A stretch of DNA of 64,000 nucleotides from Propionispira arboris (GTDB lineage: Bacteria > Bacillota > Negativicutes > Selenomonadales > Selenomonadaceae), in the NCBI RefSeq assembly GCF_900109225.1, contig NZ_FNZK01000006.1, positions 1 through 64,000 on the forward strand, in the 5' to 3' direction. The stretch's first letter is position 1; each line of letters begins with the position of its first letter. The notes below the pieces were generated by a model. It was not told the DNA's origin, made no database searches, and saw only the letters and a program-made list of their open reading frames with translations. Positions 27,681-35,913 of this stretch are shown here, one piece after another. Made by a program: the position numbers and the translations under genes.

Positions 27681-27872
27681 TTACGATTTAGGTTGTAATA
27701 ATTCCCCAATACTAACACCTAAAGCCAAAGCCAATTTTTGTGCAATCGGAACTGTTGGCTGTTTCTTATTTGCTTCCAATTCCGATATGTAAGTTTGTGA
27801 AACCCCTGATTTATCTGCTAACTCCTGTTGTGACCACCCCTTTGCCTTACGAATTTCCGCCAAATTTTCCAA
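27681..27872 (-). CDS. small XRE-family helix-turn-helix regulator
   Basis: 63 residues, almost all of it one HTH_3 domain (WSQQELADKSGVSQTYISELE at about 13-33). No sensor domain. The start is a TTG at 27872 after AAAGGCGGGG. Placed 67 bases before the EIIA gene on the same strand, it may regulate the nucleoside/pseudouridine operon. A repeat element (R3) lies immediately upstream. Confidence 0.8.
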   Translation of the reverse strand: MENLAEIRKAKGWSQQELADKSGVSQTYISELEANKKQPTVPIAQKLALALGVSIGELLQPKS

Positions 27873-27907
27873 AGCAACCCCCGCCTTTCACAAGATACAA
27901 ATTTCCA

Positions 27908-28054
27908 TATATAGAACGCATTAAACATTTTATATGGCAATCGTCAGGAATGGGGTATAGGGTTGAGTGGCGTTACGCAGGAAGCAAACGATGCCCTAAC
28001 CCCATTCCTGGCAGACTGATAGAATGGAGGTAATTTCTTTAATGCGTTTATATA
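27908..28054. repeat. palindromic repeat, copy R3 (longest)
   Basis: 147 bp with near-perfect terminal inverted repeats (TATATAGAACGCATTAAA at 27908 and its complement, lacking one base, ending at 28054). Inside, CAGGAATGGGGT (27945-27956) pairs with ACCCCATTCCTG (27999-28010), next to an AGGG/CCCT pair. It carries no ORF and looks like a non-autonomous mobile or RNA-folding repeat. Confidence 0.85.
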
Positions 28055-28104
28055 GATAAAGATGAATTTTATTTTCACACGTGTTTTGTTCTTTTTAATT
28101 ATGG

Positions 28105-28205
28105 TATAATTGCTATAGCAATATATGGAAGCGAAACAATACAGTATGGGTTGCAATCGACTAGATTTGCCCATATAAATTCCGTTTTTCTTTTTTCCGA
28201 AAGGA
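28105..28205 (+). ncRNA. possible structured 5' leader or small RNA (weak)
   Basis: A perfect TATAAT at 28105-28110 is followed by about 90 bases containing nested pairing: GGAA ... TTCC enclosing TATGGG ... CCCATA, which in turn encloses AATC-GACTA-GATT. A T-rich tract (TTTTTCTTTTTT) ends it. I do not recognise a known riboswitch. The -35 box is poor (TTTTGT). It may be the leader of the 22-codon ORF that follows. Confidence 0.3.
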
Positions 28206-28209
28206 ATAC

Positions 28210-28278
28210 ATGACAGAATTATCGAACCGTTTTAAAGAGTCTTTTTCTACTTTGATAGTTTTGATCAAGACTGTTTAG
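28210..28278 (+). CDS. possible 22-residue peptide (sORF)
   Basis: ATG at 28210 with AAAGGA four bases upstream; the peptide begins MTELSNRFKE and ends TLIVLIKTV, i.e. a polar N-terminal half and a hydrophobic, lysine-tipped C-terminal half. An A/T-rich hairpin (TGTTTAG/CCAAACA) with seven T residues follows at about 28270-28302. Size and layout resemble type I toxins or small membrane peptides, but there is no homology I can claim and the ORF may be chance. Confidence 0.25.
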   Translation: MTELSNRFKESFSTLIVLIKTV

Positions 28279-28410
28279 TTTTTAACCAAACAAGCTTTTT
28301 TTATTGTGCAGTAATACTTTTGATAAAAAGCACCCCACCAAAAATAAATATACATTCTACTTATTTTTAACATTTACGTTGAAAAATCTTATTTGTCATG
28401 CTTTCATATC

Positions 28411-28504
28411 AACAAATAACTCAAGACACTTATTTGTTTCTTTATCTGATCTACACCTTTATTATAGACACATATTTGTTCTTAGTCAATATTAAAGTTA
28501 TAAA
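28411..28504 (+). promoter_or_regulatory. promoter and repeated operators of the XRE gene
   Basis: AGACACTTATTTGTTT (28424-28439) and AGACACATATTTGTTC (28466-28481) are direct repeats 42 bp apart, four helical turns; AACAAATA at 28411 makes an inverted partner to the first. The second repeat overlaps a -35 box TTGTTC (28476-28481), 17 bases before a -10 box TATAAA (28499-28504). This looks like cooperative autoregulation by the XRE protein encoded 31 bases downstream. The stretch 28279-28410 shows nothing else. Confidence 0.55.
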
Positions 28505-28534
28505 TATATGCTTTTATAGAAAGGATTTTATTTT

Positions 28535-28906
28535 ATGGAACCTAACTATTTAGAAATAGGAAAACGATTACAAGAAGCGCGAAAATCTGCTAATATGTCA
28601 CAGCAAGACCTTGCTAATTTAATGAATGTATCATCCTCTTATGTGAAAAATACAGAGCGGGGTGGAAAACCTAGTATTAGTTATCTATTCACCGTAGCCA
28701 ATAATTGTAGTGTATCCTTTGATTGGTTATTAACGGGAACTCATACTTCATTAGACTTAAAACAAATTCCGAATAGCAATGAAGAAACGGAAGATTTATT
28801 AGATAACCTCCGCAATATACTAAATACCGCTGATCCAGATATACGTATTTGGGCAAAAGTTCAATTACAAAAAATGTTTGGTGAATATTTGCCTGCAAAA
28901 AAATAA
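28535..28906 (+). CDS. XRE-family transcriptional regulator
   Basis: 123 residues: HTH_3 domain at about 8-62 (LQEARKSANMSQQDLANLMNVSSSYVKNTERG), then VSFDWLLTGT, common at the end of phage-type and SinR-like HTH domains, and an acidic C-terminal helix pair (about 78-123) that probably dimerises. AGAAAGGA precedes the ATG. The gene stands alone, with its own promoter, putative operators and terminator. It may be a remnant of a mobile element or a self-contained regulator; no target besides its own promoter is suggested. Confidence 0.85.
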   Translation: MEPNYLEIGKRLQEARKSANMSQQDLANLMNVSSSYVKNTERGGKPSISYLFTVANNCSVSFDWLLTGTHTSLDLKQIPNSNEETEDLLDNLRNILNTADPDIRIWAKVQLQKMFGEYLPAKK

Positions 28907-28917
28907 AATACATAAAA

Positions 28918-28967
28918 AAAAGACGATATAAATTTGGCTTGTAATGGCCTAATCTATATCGTCTTTT
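28918..28967 (+). terminator. intrinsic terminator of the XRE gene
   Basis: AAAAGACGATATA / TATATCGTCTTTT with an inner TTGGC/GCCTAA pairing; T-run TTTTATATTTTT follows. Confidence 0.85.
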
Positions 28968-29092
28968 ATATTTTTACGAAACGTCTCTCATAAATAATTC
29001 CAATATACCTTAAAAGTCAGTAATTGGCTGTATCTCCTAGCAAATTTTTAGACTCAGGGCGTTCATTCATTTTTTGAATAAATTCCCGATCT

Positions 29093-30817
29093 TTATTTTA
29101 CCATGAACAACATATTCATTGCTTTGTCGTAGCGGCTCTGGAAAGCAAACATTGTTTTAATATCATCCACTGATATCATTGCGGTTCCCTTAAGCAGTGT
29201 AAGTGGATAAGTCAAAGTATGTGCTTCTCTATTTAAATTTGCCTGTGTAGCGTTAAGCTTTAATAATACAGTTGTTTTTTGATACGATGCAATAATATTC
29301 CCCTCACTATCACCATCAATCTTACCGCCGATAAATTCGATAAAGCTGCGTAGTGGAATATGCCAGATACCGGATATTTTTTGTGGCGGTACTGCAACTA
29401 AAGGTGTTTGCAGTAGATTCCCCCAAATGACTAAAAGCGTATTGTTGGATGGTTCTGGCAAACTCGTGCGCGGAATATCAACTTGTTTTTGCTTATCGAT
29501 ACTATATACATCAATCAATTCACCACTTTGTGTATAGGCATTTATGGTAAGAACTTTTTGATTAACCGTAATCGTCACATAATTCGGTTCAGCTTGTGGA
29601 TCGTGGAAAAAGGCATCCCATACTTTAGGCGATAAATCTGTATAATATTTATTGCCGCTGCGCCCAGAAACCAAATATACGGTTCCTTTTGCCGGTGCAT
29701 CAACAAACGTATCCTGATAAATCGGATAAGTACGTGAATAGCCATGATCATGTCCATTGATAACCAGATCTACATGATGTTTATCAAGAACAGGCGTCAA
29801 AACTGCTTTTACTTGTTCATTCGAACGGGTAGCCTTGTTATAGTAAGGGGTTTTATGAAATAGAACAATCTTCCATTCCTGCTTGCTAGCAGTAAGATCT
29901 TGATCAAGCCAGTTTGCTTGAAGTTCCAGCATATGGTCAACGTAGGAATGCTCTTCCTCCAATTGACTATCTAGAACCGCGAAATGTGTATTGCCATAAT
30001 CAAAAGAATACACTTGACCCTTGAGTGCTTCGGGTCCATTCATTGGCAGATGCAATTGTTTTTTAAAATAGAGCGGCAACACGGAATGATTTTCTTCAGG
30101 TACATCGTATGTTTCATGATTTCCTGGTACCGACATGCTAGGAATTTTATCAATAACATCTTTTGCGGCGGCATACCAGTTTTTCCAATGGGCGTAGTCT
30201 TGCCCCACTTCAACAAGATCTCCAACATTCATAAAAAATGCGGCATCTGGATGAGCGGCATAGGCATTGTTAATTGTTTTTTTCCATGGCCCATATTCTG
30301 GGTTTTTAGGCAGTCCACTTTGTGAATCTCCGAAAACAAGAAATTTAAAAGAATCCTCTTTATCTGGTTGTGTAGAAAATTGCAGAGGTTCACTCCATTT
30401 ATCATCTATTTTGACACGATATGTATAAATTGTTCCGGGTTTTAGGGAGACGGCTGTAGCATAATGAAGCATAACATTTTCTGTATTTGTTTTGAAAAGT
30501 TCATGATCCGCTTCTATAGTAACCGCTTTTTCCCAACCACTTTTTTTATAAATACTCGTTTTTATGACTTGCAAACTACCTTTTTCACTGTTTTCTGCTG
30601 TAGACCAGGCAATCGTTTGTGTAGTTTTTGGATCAAGGCTCCAAGTAAGTGTCAGATGACCTGCTGAAGCAACTGCATCGGCTGCGAATACTTTCGTCAG
30701 GTTTATCGGTAAAGCAGCAGCTACTAGAGAAGCACCACATGTTTCTAAAAAAAGTCGACGACTAATCCCCTTGTTGGTTTCTTGAAATAGATCAAGCAAA
30801 CTTTTTTCTTGTTTCAC
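29093..30817 (-). CDS. Tat-exported metallophosphoesterase (purple-acid-phosphatase-like) with copper-amine-oxidase-like C-terminal domain
   Basis: 574 residues. A twin-arginine signal (SRRLFLE, Arg20-Arg21, then a hydrophobic stretch ending near AADA). Residues about 50-145 form a fibronectin-like N-terminal domain with TWSLDPKTTQTIAWST, as in purple acid phosphatases. The phosphoesterase core follows: FGDSQSG, NVGDLVEVG, PGNHETYD, and NGHDHGYSRTYP supply metal ligands. From about 455 onward, IWHIPLRSFIEFIGGKI resembles the copper-amine-oxidase N-terminal-like domain used as a surface stalk in Negativicutes and Clostridia. It probably releases phosphate from organic esters outside the inner membrane. 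Metal-folded export by Tat fits this chemistry. Confidence 0.85.
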   Translation of the reverse strand: MKQEKSLLDLFQETNKGISRRLFLETCGASLVAAALPINLTKVFAADAVASAGHLTLTWSLDPKTTQTIAWSTAENSEKGSLQVIKTSIYKKSGWEKAVTIEADHELFKTNTENVMLHYATAVSLKPGTIYTYRVKIDDKWSEPLQFSTQPDKEDSFKFLVFGDSQSGLPKNPEYGPWKKTINNAYAAHPDAAFFMNVGDLVEVGQDYAHWKNWYAAAKDVIDKIPSMSVPGNHETYDVPEENHSVLPLYFKKQLHLPMNGPEALKGQVYSFDYGNTHFAVLDSQLEEEHSYVDHMLELQANWLDQDLTASKQEWKIVLFHKTPYYNKATRSNEQVKAVLTPVLDKHHVDLVINGHDHGYSRTYPIYQDTFVDAPAKGTVYLVSGRSGNKYYTDLSPKVWDAFFHDPQAEPNYVTITVNQKVLTINAYTQSGELIDVYSIDKQKQVDIPRTSLPEPSNNTLLVIWGNLLQTPLVAVPPQKISGIWHIPLRSFIEFIGGKIDGDSEGNIIASYQKTTVLLKLNATQANLNREAHTLTYPLTLLKGTAMISVDDIKTMFAFQSRYDKAMNMLFMVK

Positions 30818-30971
30818 AAAAATCCCTCCGTTACTGTAAATATCTTGTATTCTTTTATTTTAATGTCTTACGGATGGTAAATGGTTACGTTTTTATTAAG
30901 AATATGTTAATACTGCTACGACAACATAATGCAGATTGTGTCTAATCTTAAAAAAACTTATTTTAGTGCGG

Positions 30972-31868
30972 CTAAGACTGAACAAATTTTTGTTTGATGA
31001 TCGCAAGAATTTTTATTATATGGGGAGATAGTTCTTTGTCGGTTTTACGACTGCAAAAATATACCGGGCGTTTTATTTTTATTCCTTTTACGTGAACGCG
31101 CCCAACCTCATTACGCTGCAAATGTTTTTCAACTGCCAGTGAAGGGGCTAACATCGTCCCGTAGCCAGCGATAACAGCATGAATTGATTCATTTAGCCCA
31201 TGAAATTGTACGCCTATTTTAGGATTTGCCACACCATGGACTTTACACAAAGCAAACAAGATTTCCCTTGTTGAACTTCCTTCTTCCCTTAACAAAAAGG
31301 GTTCTTGTACTAAATCAGATAATGATATTTCTTTGCCAGCATATTTATGTCCTTTTGGAACAATAAACCAAAAGTCAAGATCCATTAAATGAATAAGATT
31401 CAGCTCGGGTTGTTGCCAAGCTTCTTTTACGACAAAAGCAGCATCGGCTTTATAGTGAATTAATCGTTCCAATGTCTCCATTGAATTACCGCTATATAAT
31501 TTTACGTTTACAGACGGTGCTGCTTTTTTAAACTGAGCTAAGCCTAACGGTAATAGAAAATTAGCGGGCAAATAAGTTGATGCAATTCGTAAATCTTCAA
31601 GTTCCCCGTTTTTAAATTGTTCTAATTTATGTTCAAGGTCTTTTTCCATATCAAATAAATATTCGGCTTGTTTAAATAGAAATTTTCCGGCATTTGTTAA
31701 TTTCATCCCCCTGCCGTTCGCTTCAATCAATTTCAATCCAGTTTCTCTTTCCAAATTCCGAATCTGCATCGTTACCGCCGGCTGGCTAATCGAAAGGATT
31801 TCAGCAGCTTCCGTAACACTTTTTATCGATGCCACCGCCGTAAAGATACGAAGCGCATGAAGATTCAT
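30972..31868 (-). CDS. LysR-family transcriptional regulator
   Basis: 298 residues: winged helix at 1-60 (SVTEAAEILSISQPAVTMQIRNLE) and a periplasmic-binding-like effector domain at about 90-295. Divergent from a TauE/SafE exporter whose start is 115 bases away, the usual arrangement of a LysR protein with its target. CysL- and CbbR-type members sit next to sulfur or carbon genes; here a sulfur-anion exporter neighbour suggests a sulfur-linked effector, which is inference. Confidence 0.92.
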   Translation of the reverse strand: MNLHALRIFTAVASIKSVTEAAEILSISQPAVTMQIRNLERETGLKLIEANGRGMKLTNAGKFLFKQAEYLFDMEKDLEHKLEQFKNGELEDLRIASTYLPANFLLPLGLAQFKKAAPSVNVKLYSGNSMETLERLIHYKADAAFVVKEAWQQPELNLIHLMDLDFWFIVPKGHKYAGKEISLSDLVQEPFLLREEGSSTREILFALCKVHGVANPKIGVQFHGLNESIHAVIAGYGTMLAPSLAVEKHLQRNEVGRVHVKGIKIKRPVYFCSRKTDKELSPHIIKILAIIKQKFVQS

Positions 31869-31982
31869 TGCATCGTCTCCTTTTATAAGAAAATTTTATG
31901 ATTTACTATGAAACATATATTAGATTTATTATTATTTATTGTATATCATTTATATAAAGAAGCAAAGGAGATAAATAAATTC

Positions 31983-32867
31983 ATGAATACACATATACTG
32001 AAAAAAGAAGCAACCCCCTCGCTAAAACAAAAATCACATATCAAAAAAATTATATTTTTTATTCTTGTCCTTATATTATTCATAAGTTATACCTTTGAAA
32101 GTACTCTGCTGGCAAGTACCGATTATCAATTTTTCCTTTTAATTTTCATCGGTTTGATTGCTTCTTTTTTAGGTACATTAGCCGGTGGTGCTGCTTTAAT
32201 TACAATTCCGGCTATGATGTTAACGGGCATCCCCATTCAAACAAGCATTGCTACAAACAAATTCTCCTCTGGGATCGCTGCTATTTCAAGTGTATTTTAT
32301 CTGATCCAGCATAAACAGCTTCAAACGAAGTCAATACTTCGTAATGTACTCGTAGCGTTTGCAGGTGGACTATGCGGTGCCTTATTAACGGCCCAGGTTG
32401 CTGAACAAACTATGAATGTTGTTGCATTTTTTTTGCTTTGTTTTGCATTATTGGTAACAATGAAAAATAAAGACTGGACTGGCAGCATTGCTATCCATAA
32501 ACCGCTTTCGTCTAGCATGAAAGCAAATTTATATATTCCCTTTTTAGTGGCGATCTATGATGGAGGATTTGGTCCTGGTTCTTCTACGTTCGGCATTATT
32601 TATTATTTGAAAAATTTTCATAACTATATGAAAGCCGTTCAAATGACAAGAGTTTTAATTTTGGGCAGCTGCACGGGAGGATTTATTGTATTTTATCAAA
32701 CTGGATTCATCAATTGGTCTTATGCTATTTCTATGGGGATTGGTTCTATCCTTGGTTCTCAAATCGGTCTTTTGTGTTTACCTAAAATTCCGCAAAAAAT
32801 GGCCAAACGTCTTTTACTTTCGATTATTTTACTCTTAATTGGGCAAATGTTTTATAAATTGTTTTAA
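31983..32867 (+). CDS. TauE/SafE-family anion permease
   Basis: About 294 residues with eight predicted membrane helices in two related halves (first half near GLIASFLGTLAGGAALITIPAMMLTGIPIQTSIATNKF summarised by GGGA-type glycine-rich loop, second half near AIYDGGFGPGSSTFG). Members export sulfite, sulfoacetate or related organic anions. The start is placed at the ATG at 31983 (AAAGGAG lies 12 bases upstream, somewhat far); the frame is open back to 31908. It diverges from the LysR gene. Confidence 0.85.
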   Translation: MNTHILKKEATPSLKQKSHIKKIIFFILVLILFISYTFESTLLASTDYQFFLLIFIGLIASFLGTLAGGAALITIPAMMLTGIPIQTSIATNKFSSGIAAISSVFYLIQHKQLQTKSILRNVLVAFAGGLCGALLTAQVAEQTMNVVAFFLLCFALLVTMKNKDWTGSIAIHKPLSSSMKANLYIPFLVAIYDGGFGPGSSTFGIIYYLKNFHNYMKAVQMTRVLILGSCTGGFIVFYQTGFINWSYAISMGIGSILGSQIGLLCLPKIPQKMAKRLLLSIILLLIGQMFYKLF

Positions 32868-32871
32868 TCTG

Positions 32872-32968
32872 TATAAGTTGCATTAAATATTCTATATAGC
32901 AATGCAAACGATGCCCTATATCTGGCAGACTAATAGACACGATGTAATTTCTTTAATGCATTATATAT
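32872..32968 (+). repeat. palindromic repeat, copy R4 (internally deleted)
   Basis: 97 bp, beginning TATAAGTTGCATTAAATATT, containing GCAAACGATGCCCTATAT and CTGGCAGACTAATAG, and ending GATGTAATTTCTTTAATGC then ATTATATA. It starts only five bases after the TauE-like gene's stop codon. Confidence 0.8.
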
Positions 32969-33010
32969 AATGAAAAAACCGTCGCTACAATCAGCATTTA
33001 TAAGTTCCAT

Positions 33011-33060
33011 AAAAAAATAGCTTTCTATGATTTTTTATTTTCTCATAGAAAGCTATTTTT
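33011..33060. terminator. bidirectional terminator between the anion permease and the pentapeptide gene
   Basis: AAAAATAGCTTTCTATGA and its complement, 18 bp, with a T-rich loop; T-runs on both sides. Confidence 0.85.
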
Positions 33061-33713
33061 CATGGCTTAACCTGAATACCCCAGAGGCCGATTAAATTTG
33101 CAGCTTGAAATGTATTGATTATACACCCCTTAAGCTCCATGGGAGGAATCGATACCAAGGGTGCCAACAATTCACTATTGCTAAAATCAACGTTCGTCAG
33201 CATTGTTTTAAAAAAATTTGTCTTCACAAATGTGGACTTCATAACAGCAAAGCGTTTCAATTGTGATTCTATAATGGATGATTCTGTAAAATCAATACGA
33301 TCAAATAAAACATCCGTTATTTTCGTTTTAATGAAATATGCATATTGCAAATTTGATTCTTCAAATGTTGTGTGTTTGATAACGATATCACTCATATCTA
33401 TACCAATACATTTACAGGAGACAAAGCGGCATCGCTCAAAATATGCTCCTTCAAACTTGCTGTTTGATAAATCACACGATTGAAATACCACGTCAATAAA
33501 AGTCGCCTTTTCAAAGTTACAATTACGAAACGTACATTTTTCAAAAATGCTCTTGCGAATTTCAATTTTAAAAAACGCTTCATCTTCAAGGCACTCTTCA
33601 CGGATTTCAATTTCCTCAATTGGCAATTCCTCCGCCATAAATTCCTGTACATAAAAAGAAAACGTATCCACTAGATTGAGTTGTGCTGGTATCTTAGGAC
33701 GTATAATACTCAT
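33060..33713 (-). CDS. pentapeptide-repeat protein
   Basis: 217 residues. From about residue 45 to 195 the chain follows the A(D/N)LXX five-residue periodicity of right-handed quadrilateral beta helices: FEKCTFRNCNFEKATF, CDLSNSKFEGAYFERCRF, then DIVIKHTTFEESNLQYAYF and so on. The ATG at 33713 has AGGGGA upstream; the frame extends further but into a leader without a ribosome site. Some family members (Qnr, MfpA) mimic DNA and protect gyrase; many have no known role, and nothing here tells which applies. Confidence 0.88.
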   Translation of the reverse strand: MSIIRPKIPAQLNLVDTFSFYVQEFMAEELPIEEIEIREECLEDEAFFKIEIRKSIFEKCTFRNCNFEKATFIDVVFQSCDLSNSKFEGAYFERCRFVSCKCIGIDMSDIVIKHTTFEESNLQYAYFIKTKITDVLFDRIDFTESSIIESQLKRFAVMKSTFVKTNFFKTMLTNVDFSNSELLAPLVSIPPMELKGCIINTFQAANLIGLWGIQVKP

Positions 33714-33865
33714 ATTCTTCCCCTTTTTGCTAATGAACCAGCCTGCATAGAAGACTAGTTGCACTCTTTTTAAATCAAAAAAGCTATAACTATAACTATA
33801 GTATTTTCCACAATAACAACAAATACCTGCCAACCTACTATAAATTCAATGGAGTTTATTTGAAG

Positions 33866-33925
33866 TACCATTCTGAAAGTTTTTTATGCAATAGAGCCTC
33901 TTCAGTTTTCTAAGTTGCGGTTTTA
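33866..33925 (+). repeat. direct repeat A flanking the TetR/CrtC-like cassette
   Basis: Contains TACCATTCTGAAAG (33866-33879) and GTTTTCTAAGTTGCGGTTTT (33905-33924), both found again in the same order and orientation at 35961-36029. The stop codon of the TetR gene is inside it. Confidence 0.6.
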
Positions 33926-34567
33926 CGTTTCCGGAAAGATTAACCAGTTTGGATTTTTTTGCGATTTCCGGCTTTCTACCCCTGTTTGAAACCCATTTAA
34001 TGCAATTTTTATTAAAACTTTTGCCATTTCCTTTGGTGGAATTAATGCACCAGTTTCAAACCATTGTTTAATAATTCCTAAAAAGCCAAAGATTATATAG
34101 GCATAAAAATATTTACTGAATGCTAAATCACTATTTTTCCTGTCCATTATATTTTGTCTTTTGTAAAATTCATTTTCAATTACGGTTTTGGTTTTTTCTA
34201 AAAATGAAATACCACCATTAGGCCCCATTAATGCATTGCAAGCATTTAAATTATTTTTAAACCATTCAAATAATTCAACCAAAGGAGGATATGTTTTATT
34301 TTTCAAATTATACGCAACAAATACGGAAGGGTCTATTTTCTTTAAAATTTCACTCATTTCCTGCAGCATTTCTCTTTCATTTTGCTCGAGCAAGTCAAAT
34401 ATGTCGCGATAGTGTAAATAAAAAGTACCGCGATTCAGATCCGCTCTTTCTGTCAAATCCTTGATAGTAATGTTATCCAATGACTTCTCATTCATTAATT
34501 CAAAAAGTGTATCTCGCAATAATTTTTTAGTTTTCCTAATTCTTCTGTCTGGAATTTGTTTATCCAT
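33923..34567 (-). CDS. TetR/AcrR-family transcriptional regulator
   Basis: 214 residues. HTH at about 25-60 (TIKDLTERADLNRGTFYLHYRDIFDLLEQ). The C-terminal domain resembles the group with a YAYIIFGFLGIIKQWFETG helix, common in regulators of acyl or hydrophobic-compound responses. The ATG at 34567 follows AAAGGA. It diverges from the CrtC/AttH-like gene, with a palindromic candidate operator in between. Confidence 0.9.
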   Translation of the reverse strand: MDKQIPDRRIRKTKKLLRDTLFELMNEKSLDNITIKDLTERADLNRGTFYLHYRDIFDLLEQNEREMLQEMSEILKKIDPSVFVAYNLKNKTYPPLVELFEWFKNNLNACNALMGPNGGISFLEKTKTVIENEFYKRQNIMDRKNSDLAFSKYFYAYIIFGFLGIIKQWFETGALIPPKEMAKVLIKIALNGFQTGVESRKSQKNPNWLIFPET

Positions 34568-34689
34568 TCTTATATATCCTTTCAAAAAAATTTAATAATG
34601 AACATTTCTTGTTCTTCTGTTTGATATAAAACACAAATCAGATTATTGACTAGTGTATTTTTTAATTACTTATATTATAATCAATACAA

Positions 34690-34722
34690 GATCATAAATC
34701 AACATAGTGTTCATTTATGATC
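34690..34722. promoter_or_regulatory. candidate TetR operator
   Basis: Perfect 10-bp inverted repeat GATCATAAAT ... ATTTATGATC with a 13-base centre, located between the divergent genes. Upstream, TTGACT at 34646 with a TTATAT/TATATT box 18-19 bases later is a possible promoter for the rightward gene, placing the operator just downstream of it as a roadblock-type site. Confidence 0.5.
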
Positions 34723-34805
34723 ACTGTGATTTCATGATTTCTTGGTACATAGTTGCCAGGAAATCATATCCAAAAAAATTTTAAAAATAGTAAAGGGGTT
34801 TTTTT

Positions 34806-35807
34806 ATGTCAAAGAAAAATTTAATGAAAAATAGCGGTATCCCTCTTTTTGTAGACTACAAAGAAGATTTGTCTGCAAAGCCCAAGGCCACTGCAGATTC
34901 CTGGTATATCATCTGCAACTTTGAATCTGAAGGCAAGCAGATTGGTTTTGAATGGCACCAAATGTTTATGGGTTCTGGTACAGTCCAAGTCAATAATACA
35001 GAGTTTCTATTAATGGAAGGTACTGAAAAAATTTGGATAGACAATGCAAAAACAGGACCGACTTCTTCATTTCATGGCGCATCAGATAAAGAATTAAATG
35101 TATATTCAGAGTTTGGGAACCTTCATGGTAATTGCCAAAAAATGACGTTAAAACTTGCAGTAGAGAATGGAAATGTTGATGTAGTTTTAAGACCGAGGAA
35201 AAACAATATTCTTTATAATGGAACAACGGGTCTTCTTGATTTACTTGGCACCAACTCTTATCAATTTTCATTCCCCAATATGGATATCGAGGGAACCGTT
35301 ACGATTAAAGGAAAAGAATACAAGGTTGATCATGCAACTGCATGGTTCGACAGACAATGGGGATTTGGCTCGGCGGAAGGTCTTCTTGCAAAATCATCAG
35401 ACAAAACTCTTAAGCCAGCATGGCTGTGGCTCGGTATGACACTAAATGAGGATGCAAGCGGTGCCATTTCGTTATGGGATACTTATTCTGGTGGAAAGCG
35501 AAATGCTTTTGCTACCATCTTAAATCGCAATGGTACTCAAGTAAATGTGAATGCGGATATAACGTATGATCATATTTGGACAAGCAGCCGTACCAGCAAT
35601 CAATACCCTGCCAGCATTCATATTTCCATTCCGACAGAGAATCTCGATATCACATTGACAGCTTTATTAGATGAGCCGGAATTTGCTCACAATGGATCAA
35701 TGACGCAAGGCTGCCAAAGCCTTTGCAACGTGCAAGGTACTTACAAAGGCCTTCCTATCAATCGGCATGTTATTCTTGAAATGATTGGAGATCTCTGTGG
35801 CGAATAA
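34806..35807 (+). CDS. lipocalin-like (AttH/CrtC-type) domain protein
   Basis: 333 residues, no signal peptide. The signature AWFDRQWGFG at 179-188, preceded by a beta-rich half with IGFEWHQMFMG and followed by a second half beginning AWLWLGMTL, matches the double-lipocalin fold of the carotenoid 1,2-hydratase/AttH superfamily. Classical members hydrate carotenoids; most bacterial relatives have unknown hydrophobic substrates. No carotenoid genes are visible, so the CrtC reaction should not be assumed. The ATG follows AAAGGGG. With the divergent TetR regulator it makes a two-gene cassette. Confidence 0.75.
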   Translation: MSKKNLMKNSGIPLFVDYKEDLSAKPKATADSWYIICNFESEGKQIGFEWHQMFMGSGTVQVNNTEFLLMEGTEKIWIDNAKTGPTSSFHGASDKELNVYSEFGNLHGNCQKMTLKLAVENGNVDVVLRPRKNNILYNGTTGLLDLLGTNSYQFSFPNMDIEGTVTIKGKEYKVDHATAWFDRQWGFGSAEGLLAKSSDKTLKPAWLWLGMTLNEDASGAISLWDTYSGGKRNAFATILNRNGTQVNVNADITYDHIWTSSRTSNQYPASIHISIPTENLDITLTALLDEPEFAHNGSMTQGCQSLCNVQGTYKGLPINRHVILEMIGDLCGE

Positions 35808-35913
35808 GCCGTTAAATACAAAACTAGAAGGTTTTTAAAAAGCCACCTTTATTCCAATAGACCCGCATAGAAAACCCAAGATGTAGAATTTTTTCCTCCA
35901 CCCTAATAAAAAG

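Noticed and set aside
28304-28495. 63-codon plus-strand ORF before the XRE gene
   Set aside because: It covers the operator repeats and promoter, is rich in Phe/Ser/Tyr from AT-rich DNA, and has no ribosome site.
34806-35807. Assignment of the lipocalin-like protein as a true carotenoid hydratase
   Set aside because: Only the fold signature is present; there are no carotenoid genes and the family is functionally broad.
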